DNA of 64,000 nucleotides from Flavihumibacter fluminis (GCF_021491375.1 NZ_JAKEVY010000002.1:868001-932000); one strand, 5' to 3'. Shown: positions 9,501-18,540, counted from the first letter of the stretch. The notes: a model not told the origin generated them from the sequence alone. Numbers and translations are program-made.

Positions 9501-10637
9501 TTAGAGCTGCCTGAGAAATTGTGTTATTGTCTTTGCTGCAGTATTCCAGTTTAATCTTGATGCAAACTCATGGTAGGATGCCAGGCATAGTTCTTCGTAT
9601 TGCGCATTGTTCGCAAGTAATGATTCGATATAGTCTGCATACCTGCCTGGTGTATCTGTCAGAGTAAAAAGTTGGCCATTCTGTCCATTTTTAATGATGG
9701 TTGGAATTCCTCCAACAGTTGTACTGATGCAGGGTAATCCAAAGGAATTGGCTTCTGAAAAAACGATTGGGGTGCAATCAGCGATCGTAGGTAATACCAG
9801 AAAATGGCTGTCCTCTAATAATTCACGGATTTTTTTATTTCCTGATGCTGAGTTTTTAGTTATCCGGCCATGTAACCGAACATACGATGGTTGTGTATCT
9901 AAAGGAAATTTATCAATTCCAACGATGTGAAGTATGGTTTTTAATCCTCGTTTATTTAAGTCAGCAGCAATTTCAAGTGCAAGGTTTCCTCCTTTTCTTT
10001 CCCAATCCACTCCAAGAAAAAGCAGGTTGCATTCCGTTTCAGGTCTTTTGCGAATAATAGACCGAATCTCTTCATAAGCAGGTGTTCCTTCGAGATTGGC
10101 ACCAAATGGTACCACTTTAACTTTTGCGGGATCGGTATGGTAATCTTTGATTGCCGATGCAGCGGCCCATTCGGAACTGTAAATAGCAAGATCTGCTGTA
10201 TCCAATGCTTTTTGTTCCAGGTAATTGCCGTCGCGTATTGATTTAGCGGATAGGTTGGAGAAATCTTTATAAAAGCCCAATATCCCGGCAAATGTAGAGT
10301 CGGTATAAAATGCTTTTGGTTTCGAATGTTCCAGTAGTGCCATCGGGATACTACCCGGTGAAAACAAAACATCAGTGTCCGTATTGATTCTCTTCCGGAT
10401 CTGGTCTGCATATGCTTTTACCACCGCAAGGTCCCGATCCAATGGATATCCCTTCTTCAACAGTTTCCTGTAATAAAAGGCGTTCAGAAGGGTAGATGCT
10501 GTCAGTTTACGGTTGAGGTTGCCGATATAATCAAGAGTATTACCCTGATCGGTTAATGCTTTTGAAATATAATAACCGAGTCCCGACCAATTGTTGACAT
10601 CACGGGCATCATAGGTCGTAATGTAGGAAAGCCTCAT
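9501..10637 (-). CDS. GT4-like glycosyltransferase
   Basis: 378 residues, GT-B fold. The N-terminus MRLSYITTYDARDVNNWSGL has the glycine loop of the acceptor domain. The donor domain shows NLLFLGVDWERKGGNLALEIA, LHIVGIDKFP and the region VLPTIADCTPIVFSEANSFG, the usual site of the E-x7-E motif. This layout is common in capsule and lipopolysaccharide transferases. It lies 26 bases downstream of the oxidoreductase gene on the same strand, so the two may be cotranscribed, and it is separated from the main exopolysaccharide operon by the 340-base gap. Confidence 0.85.
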   Translation of the reverse strand: MRLSYITTYDARDVNNWSGLGYYISKALTDQGNTLDYIGNLNRKLTASTLLNAFYYRKLLKKGYPLDRDLAVVKAYADQIRKRINTDTDVLFSPGSIPMALLEHSKPKAFYTDSTFAGILGFYKDFSNLSAKSIRDGNYLEQKALDTADLAIYSSEWAAASAIKDYHTDPAKVKVVPFGANLEGTPAYEEIRSIIRKRPETECNLLFLGVDWERKGGNLALEIAADLNKRGLKTILHIVGIDKFPLDTQPSYVRLHGRITKNSASGNKKIRELLEDSHFLVLPTIADCTPIVFSEANSFGLPCISTTVGGIPTIIKNGQNGQLFTLTDTPGRYADYIESLLANNAQYEELCLASYHEFASRLNWNTAAKTITQFLRQL

Positions 10638-10663
10638 GCTGCTAGATTACTCAATTTTGTGAA

Positions 10664-11764
10664 TTACAGACGAATTGATTTTCCCGTCGCCGCAGCACGA
10701 TAAATAGCTTCCACGATCCGGATATCCCGCAGTCCTTCTTCTCCCGGCACTGACAGCGCCTGGCTATTCAGGATAGCCAGAGCATCGGCATCCATTTGCA
10801 TGGTCTGTTGCATGGGTACCGAATAGGAGTGCTGAATTTTTCCTAACGGACTTGTTACTGTTTGTCCATTATAAGCCTGATACGGATTTACCTTGATTTC
10901 TCCTTTTTCGCAGCGGATATCCAGGAAGTTGATGTTTTCACCAAAACTTGTTTTGATATCAGCAATCACGCCCCCTGGGAATTCCAGTTTTGCAACGGTA
11001 GTTTCATCCAGTCCGTTTTTGTAAATCTCGGGCCTGGTAGTGGATGTGGTGGCGGATAGTATATTGATTGGTTCCATACCGGTACCAAGTCTTGCTCCCT
11101 GTATGGAGTAAACGCCCATATCATAAAGAACCCCTCCTCCCATTTCTTTTTTCTGTTTCCAATGATCCGTTCGGTTATCGCGATAGCCGGCTGCGCAGTT
11201 GAGTGATTTCACTTTACCGAGCGCCTGCTCTTTGATCAGCTTACGCCAGGCTTTGGTATTCGGTTCATGTTGTAAGCGATATCCGATGGATAGGGTTTTT
11301 TTATTAGCACTGAAGGCTGTAATCATTTCCCGGCATTCCTGTTCTGTCATCGCCATTGGTTTTTCGCACCATACATGTTTGCCGGCATTTGCAGCACGGA
11401 TGGTATATTCCTTGTGCATTGAGGGAGGTAAGACTACATACACTACATCGATATCGGGGTTATTGGCAATCTGATCAAAATTGCTGTAGTTGTAAATATT
11501 TTTATCCGGGATATTGTATTTTTTCTGCCAGGCTGTAGCCTTCGATGGTGTTCCGGTAACAATTCCTGCCAGGTAACAATGACGGGTTTGCTGAAGCGCA
11601 GGTGCCAGCAAATCTGTACTGTAATAACCAAGTCCGACTAACGCAACCCCCAATCGCTCCTTCTTTTTACCGGTAGTTGCCAGTAAGCTAGTAGGAGAAA
11701 ACAGCAGTAATCCACTGCCTGTCACCAGGGTTTTGATTGCATTTCTGCGCGTAGTGGAGTTCAT
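10664..11764 (-). CDS. Gfo/Idh/MocA family oxidoreductase with Tat signal
   Basis: 366 residues from the chosen ATG at complement 11762-11764. A longer in-frame start exists at 11812 but would overlap the divergent gene and hide the signal peptide. The N-terminus NSTTRRNAIKTLVTGSGLLLF is a twin-arginine signal. A Rossmann NAD(P)-binding motif follows (GVALVGLGYYSTDLLAPAL), then the conserved EKPMAMTEQECREM, where the lysine is the catalytic residue of the family. Members oxidise or epimerise sugars and inositols, or act as glycosidases by an NAD-dependent route; exported ones are common in Bacteroidota. The substrate is unknown, but the nearby glycosyltransferase hints at envelope or polysaccharide sugars. 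Confidence 0.88.
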   Translation of the reverse strand: MNSTTRRNAIKTLVTGSGLLLFSPTSLLATTGKKKERLGVALVGLGYYSTDLLAPALQQTRHCYLAGIVTGTPSKATAWQKKYNIPDKNIYNYSNFDQIANNPDIDVVYVVLPPSMHKEYTIRAANAGKHVWCEKPMAMTEQECREMITAFSANKKTLSIGYRLQHEPNTKAWRKLIKEQALGKVKSLNCAAGYRDNRTDHWKQKKEMGGGVLYDMGVYSIQGARLGTGMEPINILSATTSTTRPEIYKNGLDETTVAKLEFPGGVIADIKTSFGENINFLDIRCEKGEIKVNPYQAYNGQTVTSPLGKIQHSYSVPMQQTMQMDADALAILNSQALSVPGEEGLRDIRIVEAIYRAAATGKSIRL

Positions 11765-11796
11765 GGTATTATATTTATACACCCAAGCTACTAAAC

Positions 11797-13008
11797 ATGT
11801 CTGATTTTTCAACCAGTAATCGTCGCGGTTTTATTACTGCCCTTGCGCAGCTCAGTGCTTTAAGTGCAATTAGTTTGTCGCCTCTAAGAAGTTTATCCGC
11901 TCCCTTGCGTAATTCATCCGTTTCGATTGTAACCGGACCTTATTTGCAGGCAGTAAGCCCAACCAGTATGAGCATCCGATGGATTACCAGTAACAATTCT
12001 TATGGCTGGGTGGAATATGGCGAAACAGAAGCGCTTGGCAAAAAAGCCCATGCTGTAACTGATGGATTGGTAAATGCTCATACCAGGATTCATGAGGTAG
12101 TAGTGAGCGGTTTGGAACCGGGCAGGCAGTATTATTACAGAATTGCATCAAAGGAGATTCTGGACTTTCAACCCTACAAGCTGATTTACGGAGAAACTGC
12201 TCACAGTGCCGTATATACGCTGAAAACGGTTGATCCGCAGGCCATTCAAACCAACTGGCTGGTACTGAATGATATTCACGACCGCCCTCATTCTTTTGGC
12301 GAATTGATCAGACATAATGGAGATGCTCCATATGATTTTGTTTTTCTAAATGGCGATATGTTCGATTACCAGACGGATGAACAACAACTGATCGATCATC
12401 TGATTCATCCGTGTACGGAAGCATTTGCCAGAAAAAAGCCCTTTCTGTTTGTTCGCGGAAACCATGAAACGCGGGGTAAATTTGCACGGCAACTGAAAGA
12501 TTATTTTACCAATCCGGGCGGACAGTATTTCAGTTTTAAAACAGGGCCGGTATTTGCAGTAGCACTGGATACCGGAGAAGATAAACCTGATACGGAGCCA
12601 GTATATGCAGGTATTGTGGATTTTGATCAATACCGGATGCAGCAGGCAATATGGCTCGAAAAACAATTACAGCTAAAAGTAGCCAGGAAGGCGCGCTTTC
12701 GGGTGGTGATGATGCATATACCGCCCTTTTACTCGGGTGATTGGCATGGCACGCTGCATTGCAGAAAATTGTTTTCGCCCTTGTTTGACCGGTACCGTGT
12801 GGACCTCGTAATTGCCGGACATACGCACAAACACGGTATTCACCCACCGGTGAAAGGTGAGCATTCCTATCCCATTATCATTGGCGGCGGACCGAAAGAA
12901 GGGAAAAGAACTCTGATTAAAGTAAGTGCTGATGCAAACCAGTTAGCAGTGAAAATGTTGGGAGATACGGGTGCGGAAATCGGTGAGTATAAGATTAGCA
13001 GTCGGTAA
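11797..13008 (+). CDS. Calcineurin-like metallophosphoesterase with purple-acid-phosphatase-type N-domain, Tat-exported
   Basis: 403 residues. A Tat signal (NRRGFITALAQLSALSAISL) is followed by a fibronectin-like domain (VTGPYLQAVSPTSMSIRW to HEVVVSGLEPGRQYYYRI), as in purple acid phosphatases. The catalytic domain has the metal motifs in order: NDIHD (D-x-H), NGDMFD, RGNHE, MMHIPP and GHTH. It therefore should hydrolyse phosphate mono- or diesters in the periplasm or outside the cell. It is transcribed away from the oxidoreductase with only 32 bases between the two start codons. Confidence 0.92.
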   Translation: MSDFSTSNRRGFITALAQLSALSAISLSPLRSLSAPLRNSSVSIVTGPYLQAVSPTSMSIRWITSNNSYGWVEYGETEALGKKAHAVTDGLVNAHTRIHEVVVSGLEPGRQYYYRIASKEILDFQPYKLIYGETAHSAVYTLKTVDPQAIQTNWLVLNDIHDRPHSFGELIRHNGDAPYDFVFLNGDMFDYQTDEQQLIDHLIHPCTEAFARKKPFLFVRGNHETRGKFARQLKDYFTNPGGQYFSFKTGPVFAVALDTGEDKPDTEPVYAGIVDFDQYRMQQAIWLEKQLQLKVARKARFRVVMMHIPPFYSGDWHGTLHCRKLFSPLFDRYRVDLVIAGHTHKHGIHPPVKGEHSYPIIIGGGPKEGKRTLIKVSADANQLAVKMLGDTGAEIGEYKISSR

Positions 13009-13058
13009 TAAGATTGGACATACGACAAGAAATATTTTTCCATAAAAACTAAAAATTT

Positions 13059-13088
13059 ATTGAAAAACAATAAATATTTCTATATTTG
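13059..13088 (+). promoter_or_regulatory. Bacteroidota-type promoter of the DUF2975/Xre pair
   Basis: A perfect -7 box TATATTTG at 13081-13088 is preceded, with an 18-base spacer, by ATTG at 13059-13062 (three of four matches to TTTG). The start codon follows about 30 bases later at 13118. Confidence 0.55.
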
Positions 13089-13117
13089 TGTTGTAAAACC
13101 AATAAAGACCAGCCAAT

Positions 13118-13666
13118 ATGAAATTTAGTACCAAGCAGTTACTCGTGGTTATCCAGGTCATCTCCTGGATCATTTTTGTAGGTGTTTGTATAGAAGCAGG
13201 GGGATTTTTATTTAATACCATTTATACATTTTTCTTCAATCAAAACGAAGCCAGAATGTATTGGTCCAATGTTGATTTGTCGGCTTTGTTTCGGTCCGAC
13301 AAAGGACAGTTCTTAACCATTACCACTCTGATGACAATTGTTGCTATTCTGAAAGCAGTGCTTTTTTACATCATAATAAAAGTATTGCACGATCAAAAAC
13401 TGGATCTCTCAGAACCATTTAAACCGGTAATCGGCCGGTCTATTTTCAACATGTCATATGTGTCTTTTGGCATTGGACTCTTTGCCAATTGGGGAACACG
13501 CTATACGGATTGGTTGGAACAGCAGGGGACAAGCATGCCGGAAATCCAATACATGGGACTTGCAGGTGCAGATGTATGGCTTTTTATGGGAGTGGTGCTT
13601 TTCGTAATTGCATTGATATTTAAGAGAGGTATAGAAATACAAACTGAAAATGATCTAACTGTTTAA
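13118..13666 (+). CDS. DUF2975 family membrane protein
   Basis: 182 residues with four predicted membrane helices (about 8-32, 66-90, 106-128 and 150-170). DUF2975 proteins are small four-helix membrane proteins of unknown function, regularly encoded just before a short Xre-type regulator. The arrangement here is exactly that: the regulator starts 3 bases after this stop codon. The pair is usually read as a sensor or target plus its transcriptional regulator, but the signal is not known. Confidence 0.85.
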   Translation: MKFSTKQLLVVIQVISWIIFVGVCIEAGGFLFNTIYTFFFNQNEARMYWSNVDLSALFRSDKGQFLTITTLMTIVAILKAVLFYIIIKVLHDQKLDLSEPFKPVIGRSIFNMSYVSFGIGLFANWGTRYTDWLEQQGTSMPEIQYMGLAGADVWLFMGVVLFVIALIFKRGIEIQTENDLTV

Positions 13667-13669
13667 GCC

Positions 13670-13879
13670 ATGGCAATTATTGTAAACCTGGATGTTATGA
13701 TGGCCAAGCGAAAAATGTCGCTGAATGAATTATCTGAAAAAGTGGGACTTACTTTATCTAATCTTTCCATTCTTAAAACGGGAAAAGCAAAAGCTATTCG
13801 TTTTAGCACGCTGGATGCCATATGCAAGGCATTGGAATGTCAGCCGGCTGATATTTTGGAATACCGCGAGAAGCCGTAG
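13670..13879 (+). CDS. Small Xre/Cro-type HTH regulator (YozG-like)
   Basis: 69 residues, almost entirely one helix-turn-helix domain: LDVMMAKRKMSLNELSEKVGLTLSNLSILKTGKAKAIRF, then LDAICKALECQPADILEY, the standard ending of this group. It probably regulates its own operon with the adjacent DUF2975 membrane protein. Its stop lies one base from the stop of the convergent DUF4256 gene. Confidence 0.92.
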   Translation: MAIIVNLDVMMAKRKMSLNELSEKVGLTLSNLSILKTGKAKAIRFSTLDAICKALECQPADILEYREKP

Positions 13880-13880
13880 C

Positions 13881-14456
13881 TCAAACTTTCAATAAACCCC
13901 GAAATCCTCTTGCTGCATAGTAAGATTCCGCGCCATTGTGGTATATGAAAACGCGTCCAAATCGTTTGTCCCCAAAAATAGCGCCACCTAATTTTCGTAT
14001 AGTCGCAGGAGTTAGTAACCAGCTGGATGTTTTGAGATCATAGCTGCCGGTTTGCTGCAGTAAATGGTATTCCTCTTCGGTTAACAGCTCAATACCCATT
14101 TCTGCTGCAATATTGAGGGCGCTGTCTGCAGGTTTGTTTGCTTTCCTTGATTCCAGTGCTTCGGGATCATAGCAGTAACTTCTTCTGCCGGCCGGACTCT
14201 CAGGCGAACAGTCCACAAACCAGTAGCTGTCTGTTTGTTTATCATAGCCTATCACATCCGGTTCACCTTCGGAAGCCTCCATTTGCTGTAGCGACCATAA
14301 TTTTTCTGGCTTTTTCTCCAGTTTTTTTTCAATCTTATTCCAATCCAGTTCTTTATGGCGGCCTGGATTTTTTTCAAACCTTGACTTTAAGGTAGCAAGC
14401 AATTGCTGTTTTTCGATTGCGGATAGTGTCTTGTCTGAATGATGGTTTTTTTTCAT
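13881..14456 (-). CDS. DUF4256 family protein
   Basis: 191 residues, soluble, no signal. Recognisable family sequence: LLATLKSRFEKNPGRHKELDW near the start, then WSLQQMEASEGEPDVIGYD, YWFVDCSPESPAGRRSYCYD, ELLTEEEYHLLQ and, at the end, GGAIFGDKRFGRVFIYHNGAESYYAARGFR split over several strands. DUF4256 has no assigned function. It is transcribed divergently from the NamZ-like gene across an 83-base gap. Confidence 0.88.
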   Translation of the reverse strand: MKKNHHSDKTLSAIEKQQLLATLKSRFEKNPGRHKELDWNKIEKKLEKKPEKLWSLQQMEASEGEPDVIGYDKQTDSYWFVDCSPESPAGRRSYCYDPEALESRKANKPADSALNIAAEMGIELLTEEEYHLLQQTGSYDLKTSSWLLTPATIRKLGGAIFGDKRFGRVFIYHNGAESYYAARGFRGLLKV

Positions 14457-14539
14457 GGATCAAAATTTAAGGTAGTGTATGTAAAATAAGAAAATAGAGG
14501 AAAAGTCTAAATCCTTAAATTGGGGATGCAAGCTAAATT

Positions 14540-15691
14540 ATGGTACAAATGGGAATCGACCGGTTTATAGCCGGTTTTGAACAACAGCAGGCTAATAGGT
14601 GGGGGCTTGTAACCAATGAAGTGGCGCTAACGTCTACAGGTATACGAAGCAGGAAGGCTTTACTGGATGCAGGATTCAATCTTATTCGTTTGTTTGCTCC
14701 GGAACATGGGGTGCGGGCAACAGGTGCAGATGGTGCACGGCAAATGGATGGTATAGATGCATTAACCGGTTTGCCAGTTATAAGCTTATATGGAGATAAA
14801 ATGGCTCCTGACCCTGAAGACCTGGTGGATCTTGACGCCGTGCTTTTTGATATTCCGGATGTGGGATGTCGGTTTTATACGTATTTGTGGACCCTGACCT
14901 ATGTGATGGAGCGTTGTGCCAGTTTGCAAAAGCCATTGTATGTTTTGGACCGGCCTAATCCATTGGGTGGTGATCCTGGCAGGGCAGAAGGTCCCATGTT
15001 AGACGAAAATTATTGTTCTTCTTTTATTGGTAGTTGGTCCATCCCGCTTCGGCATTCCTGCACACTTGGAGAACTGGCCAGGTATTTTGCGGCAACCCGT
15101 TTGCCTGATCTGAATGTAAAGGTGATCCCTGTAAAGAATTGGAACCGGTTGACTACCACTGCTTCATCCGGCTGGACATTTATTCCCACTTCTCCCGCCA
15201 TCCGGGATATTGAAACGGCCCTCTTGTATCCTGGCACCGGTCTGCTGGAAGGTATATTTATAAATGAAGGCAGAGGCACGGATCGCCCTTTTACCTGTTG
15301 TGGTGCGCCATGGATCAATGGCGAAATGCTGGCCAATGCGTTTACTGCATTGAACCTTCCAGGTGTTCTGTGTCAATCTATCCATTATATTCCGGATAGC
15401 AGTATTTACCAGGGGGAAACATGTCATGGACTTCAATTCCGTGTTACTGATGAAATTCATTTTCGTCCGGTACGGATGGGTATTGAGTTGATACTGCTGC
15501 TAATGCGTTTTTATCCTGATCAGGTATTGGAGCGCAGGTATTATACGGCAGCCAATCCAGACGGTACCAGGCATTTGGATAAATTATTGGGAATACCTGA
15601 GGCCTTCTCTACAATCAGCTCAAATCAGTTGCCTCCTTTAGATGTAGGTGTGGAATGGAAGCAGATCATGGCAGCACATCTGCTTTATTAA
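14540..15691 (+). CDS. NamZ-like exo-beta-N-acetylmuramidase (DUF1343)
   Basis: 383 residues. Family motifs in order: RLFAPEHGVRATGADG (about 52-67), LPVISLYGD, VLFDIPDVGCRFYTYLWTL, LYVLDRPNPLGG and TLGELARYF. DUF1343 includes NamZ, which releases N-acetylmuramic acid from the non-reducing end of peptidoglycan fragments. Secreted members carry a signal peptide; this one starts MVQMGIDRFIAGFEQQQ with no hydrophobic segment. A TAA two codons before the ATG rules out an upstream extension, so the protein seems cytoplasmic and may act on imported muropeptides. It ends 24 bases from the convergent esterase-like gene. Confidence 0.88.
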   Translation: MVQMGIDRFIAGFEQQQANRWGLVTNEVALTSTGIRSRKALLDAGFNLIRLFAPEHGVRATGADGARQMDGIDALTGLPVISLYGDKMAPDPEDLVDLDAVLFDIPDVGCRFYTYLWTLTYVMERCASLQKPLYVLDRPNPLGGDPGRAEGPMLDENYCSSFIGSWSIPLRHSCTLGELARYFAATRLPDLNVKVIPVKNWNRLTTTASSGWTFIPTSPAIRDIETALLYPGTGLLEGIFINEGRGTDRPFTCCGAPWINGEMLANAFTALNLPGVLCQSIHYIPDSSIYQGETCHGLQFRVTDEIHFRPVRMGIELILLLMRFYPDQVLERRYYTAANPDGTRHLDKLLGIPEAFSTISSNQLPPLDVGVEWKQIMAAHLLY

Positions 15692-15714
15692 AATGGTTGT
15701 ACTACTACTACTTG

Positions 15715-17052
15715 CTACACCCCAAACGGATAAGTTTCCGGCATTTGGGCTGCTGCAGCATCAACATGGAGTGGATGGAGCGCCCTGGTTTCATCCAGGT
15801 GAATAAATGCATCGTATCGAAGTGGCAATATGCTGGGAACATAATTGCCATATGCTTCGTATTGCGGATTGTACACAACACCAACGGCTCGATGTCCAAT
15901 GGGATGCTCAAGTAGTGTATCATTGGATATGAAATCCTCCATAAGTAATAGTTGATTTTGGTGGCCTGCCTTATGCAGCAGGTCTTCCCAGCTTCCCCTT
16001 GCAGCATCCGGTAACTTCCATGCCTGCATGGGAGCGCCCCAGTTTTTGCCTGCAATAACAGATCCTTTATAGGAGCCAAATCCCACCAGTACTACATTGG
16101 GCTCTCCGTATTTAATCCTGGCCAGTTCTCCTAAGTTAAGCATGCCATCAGCTGCCATATCTGTAGCTCTTGCATCTCCGATATGGGTATTGTGGGCCCA
16201 TACAATTACCTTGGCATCTTTTCCATGATATTCCAATAAATCATCCAGGGTATCAGCCATGTGCCGGTCGCGCAGATTCCAGCTATGCGGTCCCCCTTTT
16301 ATCATGGCGCGGTAATATTTTTCCGCATTAACAGCGATCCGTGCATTCTGTTCTACACTGAAAACATTCTCAGGGTCGGAATTATAAAGGACGGATTTAG
16401 ACTGAATTTCTTTCAGTAACTCAACCACTTCCTGCTGACATAATTCAGGTACAAATTGAGAAGCTCTTGCATAACCGCGACCTTCTTCTTTCTGATACGG
16501 TTCAAAACAACGGAAAGCCTCCAATGCAGTTGTTAAAGAAGCAGGGTCGGTTTTTTCCAGGTATCGGATTATGCTTTCCATACTTTCCCATAAACTATAT
16601 ACATCCAATCCGTAAAATCCTGCCCGTTTGTTAAGTGGTATGCTCTTATTGAATTCATATAGCCAGTCGGCCAATGCAACCATCTCCCAGTTGGCCCACA
16701 TCCAGGTTGGCCATCGGTTAAAAGCCTGCAATACTTTAAATGCGCTTTTGTCCTTTTCATCTAATCCTTTGATAAACCGATTGAGCCGGTAGCAATCTGG
16801 CCAGTCGCCCTCTACTGCAATGAACTGAAACCCTTTTTCCTGAATTAACCGCTTTGTAATATGTGCACGCCAGGTGTAGAACTCATGGGTTCCGTGGCTT
16901 GCTTCTCCAAGCATCACAATGCTGCTATCCCCAATTCTGTCAAACAAAGGCTGCAAGTCGGCTTTACTATTTAGAGGATAAGCCCATTGTTTAATAAGGC
17001 TTATCAATTCTGTTTCATTGATATCCGGGGGTGTTGTATGATGGCGTTGCAT
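15715..17052 (-). CDS. Erythromycin esterase family protein
   Basis: 445 residues, no signal. The family signature LGEASHGTHEFYTWRAHITKRLI holds the catalytic glutamate and histidine (E50 and H53), followed by FQFIAVEGDWPDCYRLNRF near 77-93 and VIVWAHNTHIGDARATDM. Members with known activity hydrolyse the macrolide lactone ring, but most chromosomal homologues have no proven role in resistance. It is divergent, across 103 bases, from a dienelactone-hydrolase-like gene that is followed by a phosphoribosyltransferase. The same three domain types occur as fusions in Mycobacterium tuberculosis Rv2030c and Rv0571c, so a shared stress role is more likely than macrolide resistance. Confidence 0.92.
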   Translation of the reverse strand: MQRHHTTPPDINETELISLIKQWAYPLNSKADLQPLFDRIGDSSIVMLGEASHGTHEFYTWRAHITKRLIQEKGFQFIAVEGDWPDCYRLNRFIKGLDEKDKSAFKVLQAFNRWPTWMWANWEMVALADWLYEFNKSIPLNKRAGFYGLDVYSLWESMESIIRYLEKTDPASLTTALEAFRCFEPYQKEEGRGYARASQFVPELCQQEVVELLKEIQSKSVLYNSDPENVFSVEQNARIAVNAEKYYRAMIKGGPHSWNLRDRHMADTLDDLLEYHGKDAKVIVWAHNTHIGDARATDMAADGMLNLGELARIKYGEPNVVLVGFGSYKGSVIAGKNWGAPMQAWKLPDAARGSWEDLLHKAGHQNQLLLMEDFISNDTLLEHPIGHRAVGVVYNPQYEAYGNYVPSILPLRYDAFIHLDETRALHPLHVDAAAAQMPETYPFGV

Positions 17053-17155
17053 GCATCAAATCAACTCCTTTTATTACCCACTGCCAATGAGCACAGTCAA
17101 GGCTTTTGTTGAGAAGCGTCAAGGTTTTTCGGAATTGATTTAAATACATTTAGAG

Positions 17156-17803
17156 ATGAATTGGAAGTTCAACAAAATTGTAAGTATTCCCATACAGGAT
17201 GTGGAAGTAGAAGGTGAATTAATGATTCCGGAGCAGGCAGTAGGCGTGGTGATATTTTCGCATGGGAGTGGCAGCAGCCGAATGAGTCCGCGCAACCAGT
17301 TAATGGCCGGTTACCTGCACCAGCATAAAATCGGTACCTTGTTATTTGATTTGTTAACCTGGGAAGAGGATTTGCTTTACCAGAACAGGTTCGATATTGG
17401 CTTATTGACCAATCGTCTGATAGGGGCTACCAAATGGCTGGAAGGTCTTCCCTTTATGCAGGAACTCAGTCTCGGGTATTTTGGTGCCAGTACGGGTGCT
17501 GCATCTGCTCTAAATGCGGCGAGCAGCCTTCCCCAGATCAGGGCGGTTGTGTCAAGAGGTGGCCGACCGGATCTGGCAGGAACTAAAGCGCTTTCCCAAT
17601 TGAAAGCTCCTGTGTTATTGATTGTGGGTGGCCTGGATGAAGAAGTGCTGCAGTTGAATGAACAGGCTGCCGCAAGGATGGTTTGTGAAAAAAGAATTGA
17701 AATCGTTCCGGGTGCCACTCATCTTTTTGAACAAAAAGGGGCGATGGAAAAAGTAGGTGAACTGGCCATCAGCTGGTTTGAAAAATACCTGTTGTCTCAT
17801 TAA
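17156..17803 (+). CDS. Dienelactone-hydrolase-like alpha/beta hydrolase
   Basis: 215 residues. The alpha/beta hydrolase core is clear: the oxyanion region VVIFSHGSGSSRMSPRN (31-47), the nucleophile elbow GYFGASTGAASAL with S112, the acid LIVGGLDEEV with D161 and the histidine PGATHLF at H189. There is no signal peptide. The substrate is unknown; the family is named after dienelactone hydrolases but is broad. The phosphoribosyltransferase gene starts 10 bases after this stop, so the two are almost certainly cotranscribed. Confidence 0.9.
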   Translation: MNWKFNKIVSIPIQDVEVEGELMIPEQAVGVVIFSHGSGSSRMSPRNQLMAGYLHQHKIGTLLFDLLTWEEDLLYQNRFDIGLLTNRLIGATKWLEGLPFMQELSLGYFGASTGAASALNAASSLPQIRAVVSRGGRPDLAGTKALSQLKAPVLLIVGGLDEEVLQLNEQAAARMVCEKRIEIVPGATHLFEQKGAMEKVGELAISWFEKYLLSH

Positions 17804-17813
17804 TACTATTCAA

Positions 17814-18431
17814 ATGTTCCAGGATCGGATCGAAGCCGGTTTGGCGCTGGCTCAACAATTAAGCAAGTATAAAAACGAGAACGGCATCGTACTGGCAATA
17901 CCCCGGGGAGGAGTGCCGGTTGGTTATGCCGTAGCGCGCGAGCTGGGATTACCCCTGGAACTGGTACTAACCAAAAAGATAGGGCATCCGAATAATAAGG
18001 AATATGCTATCGGGGCAGCCAGCCTGACGGATTATTTTATTGTTCCACATGAGGAAGTGCCAGCAGAATATGTCGAACAGGAGTTGATTAGGGTCCGGGA
18101 ACGTTTGACCGAAATGCATGATCGTTTTGAAGCAAAAAAGGAGGCCGCAGAACTGGAAGGTAAAACCGTGATCATTGTGGATGATGGCATTGCTACTGGT
18201 AATACCTTGCTTGCCACTGTGCAACTGATTAAAAAAAGCCGTCCGAAAAATATAATAATCGGAGTTCCGGTTGCTCCCGAAGCGGCGGTAAGCAAGCTAA
18301 CTAAGCAGGTAGATGATATGGTTGTGTTGCTGATTCCGGATATGTTTTATGGGGTAGGAGGGTTTTATGAGGATTTCAGCCAGGTGAGTGATGAAGAAGT
18401 TGCCGATTACCTTGCTAAAAAAGCCAACTAG
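17814..18431 (+). CDS. Type I phosphoribosyltransferase-like protein
   Basis: 205 residues from the ATG at 17814. A longer in-frame start at 17757 would overlap the hydrolase gene by 47 bases. The N-terminus FQDRIEAGLALAQQL and LAIPRGGVPVGYAVARELGL is typical of this group. The PRPP-binding loop is IVDDGIATGNT at residues 121-131. The family resembles adenine/ComF-type phosphoribosyltransferases but has no established substrate, and it recurs beside or fused to dienelactone-hydrolase and erythromycin-esterase domains. Confidence 0.92.
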   Translation: MFQDRIEAGLALAQQLSKYKNENGIVLAIPRGGVPVGYAVARELGLPLELVLTKKIGHPNNKEYAIGAASLTDYFIVPHEEVPAEYVEQELIRVRERLTEMHDRFEAKKEAAELEGKTVIIVDDGIATGNTLLATVQLIKKSRPKNIIIGVPVAPEAAVSKLTKQVDDMVVLLIPDMFYGVGGFYEDFSQVSDEEVADYLAKKAN

Positions 18432-18540
18432 CGCTTCAAAAAAACCGGTCAGCACTAATAAGTTGTTTAACGTTTAGAATGAATTGTAAAAAGTTAGAAG
18501 GAGGTGTGAGTAGCCAAAGATCTCTACTCTAAGACAACAA

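Noticed and set aside
1-11764. Genomic island or phage origin of the polysaccharide region
   Set aside because: No integrase, tRNA junction, flanking direct repeats or transposase was seen. Ordinary variation of polysaccharide loci is enough.
15715-17052. Reading the esterase-like gene as a true macrolide-resistance determinant
   Set aside because: Chromosomal homologues are common without resistance, and its partners suggest another role. No mobile element or resistance gene is nearby.
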